Shown: in pieces, positions 1 through 6,276 of the stretch | How the letters are laid out: every line of letters starts with the position of its first letter | Numbering within the stretch: the first letter of the stretch is position 1 | Source: Bacteroidota bacterium | GTDB lineage: Bacteria; Bacteroidota; Bacteroidia; 2-12-FULL-35-15 | Assembly (NCBI GenBank): GCA_021413595.1 | Contig: JAIOQD010000566.1 | Span: forward strand, 1 to 8,324 | DNA length: 8,324 bases | Direction of reading: 5' to 3' | Position numbers and translations under genes: made by a program | The notes under the pieces: generated by a model | Database searches by the model: none | Told to the model about the DNA's origin: nothing | The model's input: only the letters and a program-made list of their open reading frames with translations

Positions 1-16
1 CTCCCAAACGCAAAAC

Positions 17-19
17 TGA
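17..19 (+). other. In-frame TGA interrupting the first adhesin gene
   Basis: Read in the frame of the downstream gene, bases 2-40 give SQTQN, stop, GVTVTVN. This lines up with the end of the next repeat unit (SQTQSGSATVIVN, bases about 284-322), so coding homology continues on both sides of the stop. The TGA sits at a Gly column (GGA in the next unit). A pair of small indels could also explain the local sequence (CAAAACTGAGGT here against CAAAGCGGAAGT in the next unit). The cause cannot be resolved from 16 upstream bases. Confidence 0.6.
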
Positions 20-22
20 GGT

Positions 23-1936
23 GTGACTGTAACTGTTAATCCATTGCCAACAGCAACCATAACAGGTACAACAGCGGTTTGCAAAAACGCCACAGCACCG
101 GGCATCACGTTTACCGGAGCTTCCGCCACCCCACCGTATACGTTTACCTATACCGTAAATGGTGTAACCCAACCAACAGTGGTAAGTATAGGAAACAGTG
201 TAACAGTTTTGGTACCTACATTTGTAGCCGGAACATTTACATATTCGTTGGTGAGCGTAATGGATGCAAGTTCAACCACCTGTTCTCAAACGCAAAGCGG
301 AAGTGCAACGGTAATTGTTAATCCTTTGCCTACTGCAATAATTGTAGGGTCAACCGAGGTATGCAGAAATTCCCCAGCACCTAATATTACCTTTACCGGA
401 GCTTCGGCTACAGCCCCCTATACTTTTACATACACAATAAATGGTGGACCAAATCAAACGGTAACAACCACTGGCGGTAACACTGCAAATGTTCCTGTGC
501 CAACAGGCGCTGTGGGAACATTTTTATATGAGCTAATAAGTGTGCAGGATGGTAGTATAACTTCCTGCTCCCAGGTTCAAACCGGAAGTGCCACAGTAAT
601 TGTGGATCCTTTGCCGGTTGCTAATTTTGCCTTTACTGACATGTGTTTATACCAGGCTATTGGTTTTAATGATTCATCAACTGTTTCAAGTGGCAGCAAT
701 GTGAGTTTTTTATGGAATTTTGGCGATAGTAGTCCTGTGGATACTGCCCAAAATCCAATTTATACGTATGCAAATGCCGGAAGCTATTCTGTTTCATTAG
801 TTACCACCACCAACAATGGGTGCAAGGATACAGCCACAAAAATTACAGTGGTACATCCCAATCCCAACACACAATTTTCTACGGCAAATGTTTGTGATGG
901 CACTCCTGTTGGATTTAACGACTTAAGCACAATCCCTGCAACGGATACTTTACAATTCTGGAGATGGAATTTCGGAGATGGTAGTCCTTTTTACCTAACC
1001 CAATCCGTTTTGGGTGGGCATCTTTATGATAGCGCAAACTCTTATACTATTCAGTTAATGGTGGTTTCCAACTTTGGTTGTTCCGATTCAATTACTAAAG
1101 TGGTAGTGGTTAATCCTAATCCAGTTCTGGCTTTTTCGACCAATGATACAGCAGGCTGCGAATTATGGTGCGTTAATCTAAATGATCTTTCTTCTATTTC
1201 ATCGGGCAGTAATGTTAGCTGGCTCTGGAATTTTGGTGATGGCGCTTCTAGTATAGAGCCAAGTCATTGCTATACAAACGACTCCGTTTACGTCCCTTTA
1301 TCCTTTAATATTGACTTAACAGTGACTTCTGATAGTGGATGTATCAGCTACTTATCCAAACCCAATTACATTACTGTTTATCCAAACCCTATTGCAAAGT
1401 TCATTACAAAACCCGATGTGGAAACGATCATGAACCCTATTATTTCATTTCTTGATTCATCTACCGGAGCTGATTTTTGGACCTGGGATTTTGGTGATGG
1501 TTCCAACCCTTTTAGCATTGGGCTTGATTCTTCTTCTGTCATTACCCCATCACCTTATACCTACCAAGATACCGGCACATACACGATAATGCTGATTACT
1601 GCAACCCAATATAGCTGCGTAGATACAACCTATCAAAAAGTATTTATAGGGCCTGATGTTGCTTTTTACATTCCCAATGCCTTTTCTCCTAACAACGATG
1701 GAATAAACGATACTTTTTTTCCAAAAGGCATTTTTATTAGTCAGTACGAAATGACAATATTTGACCGTTGGGGAAATTCAGTTTTCTTTTCAGATGATTT
1801 TTACAAACCCTGGGATGGTAAAGCAAATTATGGAACCGAAAATGCTCAGCCGGATGTTTACATTTATGTTATTAAAGGGACTGATATTTACCGTAAAAAG
1901 CATAATTACAAAGGAATTGTTACATTAGTAAAATAA
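23..1936 (+). CDS. 3' portion of T9SS-secreted PKD/Ig-repeat adhesin with CHU_C domain
   Basis: This is a large cell-surface or secreted adhesin-like protein, probably exported across the outer membrane by the type IX secretion system. Residues (from the GTG at 23): two Ig-like tandem units at 7-100 and 101-196, each with one Cys pair (C20/C87 and C114/C182). Four PKD domains follow at about 197-279, 280-365, 366-454 and 455-544, with core motifs such as WNFGDSSP and WNFGDGAS. A CHU_C sorting domain fills 545-637 (FSPNNDGINDTF, DRWGN, PWDGK, DVYIYVIKG, GIVTLVK). The GTG is not a credible start: there is no signal peptide, and bases 1-22 still read as the tail of another repeat unit (SQTQ). 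A TGA at 17-19 closes the frame upstream. I therefore read this as the end of a longer gene, interrupted or mis-sequenced. It ends in TAA, 74 nt before the next start. Ligand is unknown. Domain calls are confident; intactness is not. Confidence 0.85.
   Translation: MTVTVNPLPTATITGTTAVCKNATAPGITFTGASATPPYTFTYTVNGVTQPTVVSIGNSVTVLVPTFVAGTFTYSLVSVMDASSTTCSQTQSGSATVIVNPLPTAIIVGSTEVCRNSPAPNITFTGASATAPYTFTYTINGGPNQTVTTTGGNTANVPVPTGAVGTFLYELISVQDGSITSCSQVQTGSATVIVDPLPVANFAFTDMCLYQAIGFNDSSTVSSGSNVSFLWNFGDSSPVDTAQNPIYTYANAGSYSVSLVTTTNNGCKDTATKITVVHPNPNTQFSTANVCDGTPVGFNDLSTIPATDTLQFWRWNFGDGSPFYLTQSVLGGHLYDSANSYTIQLMVVSNFGCSDSITKVVVVNPNPVLAFSTNDTAGCELWCVNLNDLSSISSGSNVSWLWNFGDGASSIEPSHCYTNDSVYVPLSFNIDLTVTSDSGCISYLSKPNYITVYPNPIAKFITKPDVETIMNPIISFLDSSTGADFWTWDFGDGSNPFSIGLDSSSVITPSPYTYQDTGTYTIMLITATQYSCVDTTYQKVFIGPDVAFYIPNAFSPNNDGINDTFFPKGIFISQYEMTIFDRWGNSVFFSDDFYKPWDGKANYGTENAQPDVYIYVIKGTDIYRKKHNYKGIVTLVK
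41..610 (+). repeat. Two tandem ~285-bp Ig-like repeat units
   Basis: Unit 1 spans about 41-322 and unit 2 about 323-610. Both encode PLPTA, then VC(K/R)N, APxITFTGASAT, PYTFTYTxNG, GTFxYxLxSVxD, CSQxQ, GSATVIV. They are still visibly similar at DNA level (shared TTTACCGGAGCTTC) but have drifted at many third positions, so the duplication is not recent. Bases 1-40 match the end of a further unit, so the array continues left of the window. Confidence 0.85.
611..1933 (+). repeat. Shared C-terminal cassette, copy 1 (PKDa-b-c-d + CHU_C)
   Basis: Modules start at about 611, 860, 1118, 1385 and 1655. Each module resembles the module in the same position in the other two genes more than its own neighbours. 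Diagnostic shared phrases are NNGCKDT...VVHP (a), VCDGTPVGFNDLSTI...SNFGCSDSITK (b), DTAGCELWC...HCYTND...TSDSGC (c) and TYTIMLITATQYSCVDT (d). PKDd here has a short extra stretch (about residues 495-510) that is absent from the other copies. Confidence 0.85.
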
Positions 1937-2010
1937 TATTGGAATTAAGAGGTTTGTTGATGGCATTTTTTTTACAATTGTGTAAGAATCAATTTGAATG
2001 TATAAATAGC

Positions 2011-4542
2011 ATGAAAAAACATTTCAGTTACATAAAAGTAATTTTTTTGTTCCTATTATTGAGCAGCAACTTCAATATATATGGGCACTCCGTTCAGGTA
2101 GGGTATTGTGTAAGCTGTAGTGGGGAGCTTACACTGTACGTAGAGCATTGGCATGCCAATTCAGATCCAAACTCTACTACTATGACCATTAATTTAAATA
2201 TTAATGGTGTAACATCAAGTGTAACAGGTTCTCCTATCGATAATATACAAGATACCCCCTATTCCGGTTTGCCGGGGTGCAATGATCCCATAACGATATT
2301 TGGCTCCTGTTCAGGAAAAGCAAATACCTACAACGACTGGGTTGTTTTTAAGTTTCCGAACTTACCTACCGGGGTACCTATTATTATTACAGTAGTTTCG
2401 GGAAGTACTGTTTTTACAGAGGATGGTTGTAATATGTACCCGGCTTCCTCACCTCAGATAATTGTGCCACCCATTATAAACCCGCCACCTGTTGCCGACT
2501 CCAGTCAATCTGTTTGTACTGGAGAGAGCGTTAATTTAAATTTAACAAGTTATTTCGCAGCCTTTCAATGGCAATCTGCTTCGGCAGAAACAGGTCCGTG
2601 GACAGATGTACCGGGTGCAACTGCCACCCCATTTAATACAGGTGCCTTAACGGAAACTACTTATTTCAGAGCAACATCAGTGGGTACCTGCGAAAGTAAT
2701 TTTGTTACTATCACCGTTAATCCGGCTGTTGTGCCAACCTCGGGTTCGGGGCCTGGTACGGGAGCGGGAGCCGCCATTTCAGCTTGTCCTTCAAATGTGC
2801 CCGCTAATATTGGAACCCCAACCACTGCCGGTTATACGTATAGCTGGCTTCCCACGGGTGGGCTCAGTAGTGCAATAATCTCAAACCCAACTGCATCAAT
2901 CAATACACCTAATACTACCACCACTTATACATTGTCCACCACAACAGATAAGGGCTGTACCGCAACTGACAGCGTTAAAGTTGTTGTAAAAGCAATTCCT
3001 GTATCCAATGCAGGAGCAGATATTAATACCTGTAGTTCAAATAATCCCGGAACCATTGGGACAGCAATAACTGTTGGCTATACATACAGTTGGTCTCCTG
3101 CTACAAACTTAAGCAGCACCACAATTTCAAATCCTAATGTAATATTAACAAGCCCTGGAACCACCACTTATACTGTAACTTCTACCTCACAGGGCTGTAT
3201 TTCCACCGATAGCGTTATAGTGAAGGTGAATCCATTTCCTGTAGCTGATTTTACCGTTGCAGATGTGTGTTTAAATCGTGTTATGAACTTTAATGATCTA
3301 TCAACTATTACAATCGACAATATTGTAAGTTGGTTATGGAGTTTTGGCGATAACAGTCCTGCATTTACTGCCGCAAACCCTACCTATACCTATGTAAGCC
3401 CGGGAACGTATAATGTTACGTTAATTGTGGCAACCAACAATGGGTGTAAAGACACTCTTATAAAAAGTGCAGTGGTTCATCCCAACCCGAATGCAGCTTT
3501 TTCATATTCAAATGTTTGCGATGATACTCCCGTTCCGTTCAATAACTTATCATCTATCCTTACCCCCGATATCATTCAATTATGGGCATGGGATTTTAAT
3601 GATGGGAGTGCGCTCAATACAAATCAATCTGTAACCGGTGGATACCTATATACTTCTCCGGGATCTTATAACGTTCAGTTATTGACCGTTTCAGATTTCG
3701 GATGCGCTGATTCAATCACTAAAACAGTGTTTGTTAATCCTAATCCTTCCGTGGTTTTTACTTCAATCGATACGGCAGGTTGTGAACCACTCTGTGCTCC
3801 TTTTCAAAATTTATCATCTATTTTAACAGGTAGTAATATTTTCATGCTGATGGATTTCGGTGATGGAAACATTACAAGCTCACAAGATCTACTTCATTGT
3901 TACACCAACAGTTCTGTTTATTCACCGGCCTATTATTCTCCAAGCCTAACGGTTACTTCGGATAGCGGGTGTGTAACAACAGTTACTAAAAATAATTATA
4001 TTACTGTATTCCCAAACCCAATCTCTGCTTTCACTGTGGAATCCGAAACAGTTTCCATAATAAATCCTGTTGTTTCAACTTCAAATTTATCAATCGGAGG
4101 TGATTTTTGGAATTGGAATTTTGGTGACTCCTATACCGCTTCAGTATTTAGCCCGGCAGGACATACTTATGCCGATACTGGAACATACTTGATAACACTG
4201 ATTACATCAACTCAATATAATTGTATCGACACCACCTTTAAAACGATTATTGTAGAGCCCGACTTTGCCTTTTATGTGCCCAATATGTTTTCACCTAATG
4301 GCGATGGAATAAATGATTCTTTCAATGGAAAAGGGATACTTATTGACGATTATGAAATGAAAATATTCGATCGTTGGGGGAATATGGTTTTTATTACAAA
4401 AGACATAAAAGAGCCTTGGGACGGCAAAACAAATTATGGAACAGGGGTTGCGCAAGAGGATGTATATGTTTATGTGATCATTCTTACTGATTTTAAAAGG
4501 AAACAGCACGATTATAGAGGAATTGTTACCTTGGTTAGATAG
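2011..4542 (+). CDS. T9SS-secreted multidomain surface protein: Cys-rich head, Ig repeats, 4 PKD, CHU_C
   Basis: A predicted 843-residue surface protein. I chose ATG 2011 because it gives a classic signal peptide: MKKH n-region, hydrophobic VIFLFLLL, probable cleavage near G25. The frame is open back to 1939, but that extension (TTG start) would bury the signal peptide. Domains: a head at about 26-155 with Cys 33, 36, 90, 100 and 140 and motifs QVGYCVSC, YVEHWH, YNDWVVF and FTEDGC; an Ig-like domain at about 160-237 (C169, FQWQSA, C227); two homologous Ig-like repeats at about 250-327 and 328-407 (GYTYSWLP/GYTYSWSP); PKD domains at 409-491, 492-577, 578-668 and 669-750; CHU_C at 751-843, ending GIVTLVR. 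I recall the head as recurrent in Bacteroidota secreted proteins, but its function is unknown to me. There is no clear Shine-Dalgarno, as is usual in this phylum. It could be co-transcribed with the upstream gene (74-nt gap). It is the only intact gene of the three in view. Confidence 0.93.
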   Translation: MKKHFSYIKVIFLFLLLSSNFNIYGHSVQVGYCVSCSGELTLYVEHWHANSDPNSTTMTINLNINGVTSSVTGSPIDNIQDTPYSGLPGCNDPITIFGSCSGKANTYNDWVVFKFPNLPTGVPIIITVVSGSTVFTEDGCNMYPASSPQIIVPPIINPPPVADSSQSVCTGESVNLNLTSYFAAFQWQSASAETGPWTDVPGATATPFNTGALTETTYFRATSVGTCESNFVTITVNPAVVPTSGSGPGTGAGAAISACPSNVPANIGTPTTAGYTYSWLPTGGLSSAIISNPTASINTPNTTTTYTLSTTTDKGCTATDSVKVVVKAIPVSNAGADINTCSSNNPGTIGTAITVGYTYSWSPATNLSSTTISNPNVILTSPGTTTYTVTSTSQGCISTDSVIVKVNPFPVADFTVADVCLNRVMNFNDLSTITIDNIVSWLWSFGDNSPAFTAANPTYTYVSPGTYNVTLIVATNNGCKDTLIKSAVVHPNPNAAFSYSNVCDDTPVPFNNLSSILTPDIIQLWAWDFNDGSALNTNQSVTGGYLYTSPGSYNVQLLTVSDFGCADSITKTVFVNPNPSVVFTSIDTAGCEPLCAPFQNLSSILTGSNIFMLMDFGDGNITSSQDLLHCYTNSSVYSPAYYSPSLTVTSDSGCVTTVTKNNYITVFPNPISAFTVESETVSIINPVVSTSNLSIGGDFWNWNFGDSYTASVFSPAGHTYADTGTYLITLITSTQYNCIDTTFKTIIVEPDFAFYVPNMFSPNGDGINDSFNGKGILIDDYEMKIFDRWGNMVFITKDIKEPWDGKTNYGTGVAQEDVYVYVIILTDFKRKQHDYRGIVTLVR
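2758..3231 (+). repeat. Two tandem Ig-like repeat modules within the second gene
   Basis: Modules at about 2758-2991 and 2992-3231 encode the same pattern: C, then IGT, GYTYSW, LSS, ISNP, TTTYT, a GC pair residue and TDSV(K/I)V. Each carries an early Cys and a late Cys suited to one disulfide. They are similar in protein but well diverged in DNA. They differ from the PKD modules that follow, because they lack the FGDG core. Confidence 0.75.
3235..4539 (+). repeat. Shared C-terminal cassette, copy 2 (PKDa-b-c-d + CHU_C)
   Basis: Same order as the cassette of the first gene: NNGCKDT...VVHP (a), VCDDTPVPFNNLSSI...SDFGCADSITK (b), DTAGCEPLC...HCYTNS...TSDSGC (c), TYLITLITSTQYNCIDT (d), then FSPNGDGINDSF and DRWGN in CHU_C. 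Two PKD cores are atypical: PKDb has WDFNDG, and PKDc has MLMDFGDG where the other copies have WLWN. Confidence 0.85.
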
Positions 4543-4644
4543 TAAACATCTTCCTCATCCCGGCAATAGCTTGGGGCGTTGGAGAGTTTCTTTTAAAGAA
4601 AAAAAATGAATCCCCTCCCGTGAAAAGGGCTAGTAAGGTGTGTA
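4543..4644 (+). other. Intergenic spacer with degenerate repeat copy
   Basis: This 102-nt gap between the second and third genes contains no open frame of note. Its right part is the upstream half of an imperfect tandem duplication. A weak hairpin is possible at 4559-4575 (CCCGGC, loop AATA, GCTTGGG with a bulged T). A T-rich run follows only about 12 nt later, so I do not call it a terminator. In-frame stops (TAA 4594, TGA 4621) prevent the downstream gene from starting further left than the ATG at 4645. The sequence TAAGG at 4634-4638 lies 6 nt before that ATG and may serve as a weak ribosome-binding site. Confidence 0.6.
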
Positions 4645-4716
4645 ATGGAAATTTTAAAAGGTAAAACAGGTAGCAACCCTAACTCTCCCATCTGGAGAGG
4701 GTTAGGGAGGTGTGTA
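4581..4716 (+). repeat. Imperfect ~72-bp tandem duplication with GC-rich palindrome
   Basis: Two copies lie exactly 72 nt (24 codons) apart. Copy A ends ...GTAAGGTGTGTA at 4644 and copy B ends ...GGGAGGTGTGTA at 4716. Both read GGA, then TTTTAAA, an A-rich run, a CCC-rich arm, a GGG-rich arm and AGGTGTGTA. Copy B has a clear palindrome: CCCTAACTCTCC (4677-4688), a short loop, and GGAGAGGGTTAGGG (4694-4707), complementary apart from a 2-nt bulge. Copy A is degenerate. This resembles the small GC-rich palindromic repeats scattered through many Bacteroidota genomes. That family assignment is from memory and cannot be tested inside this window. Confidence 0.65.
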
Positions 4717-6264
4717 TGTGTTTTGTTCTTAATTTACTTTCCTAATATAATAGTGTCGCAGGATTTTTCTAACCGGGGAACAGATTTTTGGGTGGGTTTT
4801 CAAGGGCATACTGATGGAGCAGTATCAAAATTCAAACTTTATATCACTTCCGATGTAAATACATCCGGTACAGTTTCCGTGCCTCTCCAAGGTTGGTCGC
4901 TACCTTTTACGGTTGTTGCCAATACGATTACTATTGTTCAGGTACCTTCGGCAACAGCTTATGTTGGATGTTCGGATTGTATGGAACAAAAGGGAATCCA
5001 TGTTGTTTCAAATGATAAAGTTGCTGCCTATGCCCATATATATGCAAGTGCGCGATCTGATGCTACTTTGATGCTGCCCACTGAGACATTTGGGAAAGAA
5101 TATTATGCCATGTGTTTTACTCAAGAAACCGGTGGGCAACGTTCAGAATTTATGGTTGTAGCTACTGAGGATAGTACAAAGGTTCAGATAACCCCAAAAT
5201 CAAATACCACAGGAGGTAATTTAGCGAATGTCCCTTTTATTGTTACTTTGCAACAAGGGGAAGTCTATCAGGTACAATCAAATACTGATCTTACCGGAAG
5301 TAAAATTCTTGTTTATAGTAACGACAGCTCTCTCTGTAAAAAGGTAGCTGTATTTTCTGGCAGCACCTTTACTTCGCTCGGTTGCGGTGGCTCTGGCGAC
5401 AATTTATTTGAACAGATGTATCCTGTTAATACCTGGGGTAAGAACTTTATTACATCACCTTTAAAAACACGCACAGGAGACATTTTTCGCGTAATGGCTG
5501 GTGCCAATGGGACTACTGTTTCTATAAACGGTGTGTTACATTCATTAAATCAAACTCAATTTTTCGACACTTTATTAACCGTACCGGCCTATTTTACAGC
5601 CGATAAACCGATTACACTTGCGGAATATGCAAGAACCAGTGCCTGTGATGGTGCAACAGGTGATCCTTTTATGATCCTACTCAGTCCGCTTGAACAGACT
5701 ATCAATAATGTACTTTTATACTCATCTCCGGAACAAGACATTACAGGTGAGTATATTAATATAGTAATGAAAACGGCTGATGTAGGAACTTGTCTGCTGG
5801 ATGGAGTAGCCGCCCCTTTTATTCCTGTTCCTTTTAAGCCGGATTATTCTTATTCACGAAACACCGTTACTGCTGGTACGCATACAATAGTTGCAGATAG
5901 CGGATTTAATGCTATTGCTTATGGTTTCGGATCTCCCGAATCTTATGGATACCTTGCAGGTACAAATATTAGAAACCTAGAGGATCAAAGTTTTACTGTG
6001 AACCCTCTACCTGCTTGTAATGGCAGTACCATTAATTTTACTGGCACTGCCACTTATGTGCCGAGTTCTTGGAACTGGGATTTTGGAGACTCAACCACTT
6101 CGGTACTACAAAATCCTACTCATATTTATGCGGATACGGGAACATATTTAGTTTTATTGGTAACAGCTTATCCGAATGGATGTGATGTACAGCTGGATTC
6201 CTCAACGTATTTATTACATATTTTCGGGAATGCTATTGCTGATTTTACCGCTCCTGCAGTCTGA
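4645..6264 (+). CDS. IgGFc-binding-domain/PKD surface protein, N-terminal part before in-frame TGA
   Basis: This is the N-terminal 539 residues of a secreted adhesin-like protein. The n-region (1-22, with K5, K7, R18, R22) is followed by the hydrophobic segment CVCVLFLIYFPNIIV and probable signal-peptidase cleavage near S38. Residues about 45-445 match the IgGFc-binding-protein N-terminal domain as I know it in bacteria: RGTDFWVGF, LPTETFGKEYYAM, SEFMVVATEDSTKV, GEVYQVQSNTDLTGS, VAVFSGS, DNLFEQMYPVNTWGK, GDIFRVMAG, CDGATGDPFMI. The name comes from a human mucin-like protein; IgG binding is not implied here. One PKD domain follows at about 450-527 (WNWDFGDS), and a second begins just before the TGA. 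No C-terminal sorting domain lies before the stop, so a product ending here would probably not be exported by T9SS. Homology resumes in the same frame after the stop, so this is one gene split in two. The start is less certain because residues 1-24 come from a repeat; TTG 4723 is an alternative. Confidence 0.85.
   Translation: MEILKGKTGSNPNSPIWRGLGRCVCVLFLIYFPNIIVSQDFSNRGTDFWVGFQGHTDGAVSKFKLYITSDVNTSGTVSVPLQGWSLPFTVVANTITIVQVPSATAYVGCSDCMEQKGIHVVSNDKVAAYAHIYASARSDATLMLPTETFGKEYYAMCFTQETGGQRSEFMVVATEDSTKVQITPKSNTTGGNLANVPFIVTLQQGEVYQVQSNTDLTGSKILVYSNDSSLCKKVAVFSGSTFTSLGCGGSGDNLFEQMYPVNTWGKNFITSPLKTRTGDIFRVMAGANGTTVSINGVLHSLNQTQFFDTLLTVPAYFTADKPITLAEYARTSACDGATGDPFMILLSPLEQTINNVLLYSSPEQDITGEYINIVMKTADVGTCLLDGVAAPFIPVPFKPDYSYSRNTVTAGTHTIVADSGFNAIAYGFGSPESYGYLAGTNIRNLEDQSFTVNPLPACNGSTINFTGTATYVPSSWNWDFGDSTTSVLQNPTHIYADTGTYLVLLVTAYPNGCDVQLDSSTYLLHIFGNAIADFTAPAV
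6262..6264 (+). other. In-frame TGA at a conserved cysteine position
   Basis: The frame reads ADFTAPAV, stop, LGDSMQL. The PKD module starting near 6718 reads AGFSHTDVCLGDTMYF and aligns without gaps, so the stop replaces the Cys that opens most PKD modules in this locus. TGT or TGC to TGA is a single third-base change. The base after the stop is T (TGATTA), which is not the classic CTA-type readthrough context. I see no obvious bacterial SECIS-like hairpin in the next ~40 bases, though this was judged by eye. Confidence 0.8.
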
Positions 6265-6276
6265 TTAGGAGATTCC

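Noticed and set aside
79..321. Plus-strand 80-residue open frame in another frame within the first repeats
   Set aside because: It overlaps the homologous repeat frame and has no domain features; it arises from the repetitive composition.
1953..1980. Bacteroidota-type promoter (TTTG at 1953 and TACAATTG at 1973) before the second gene
   Set aside because: The -7 element has one mismatch to TAnnTTTG and the 16-nt spacing is shorter than usual. In AT-rich sequence this is close to chance.
1939..2010. TTG-started N-terminal extension of the second gene (24 extra residues)
   Set aside because: It would place the obvious signal peptide (MKKH...FLFLLL) internally. The ATG at 2011 gives a normal signal peptide and length.
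4291..4509. Minus-strand 72-residue open frame
   Set aside because: It lies antisense to the conserved CHU_C domain and shows no recognisable protein features.
4559..4600. Rho-independent terminator after the second gene
   Set aside because: The stem is only 6 bp with a bulge and a G-U pair, and the T-run starts about 12 nt after it.
4716..4745. Ten-codon-scale open frame (ATG 4716) behind GGGAGGTG
   Set aside because: It has a good Shine-Dalgarno look, but it is out of frame, stops at once and lies within the signal-peptide coding region. The GGAGGTG is part of the palindromic repeat.
5313..5507. Minus-strand 64-residue open frame
   Set aside because: It is a shadow of the conserved IgGFc-binding-type domain on the + strand.
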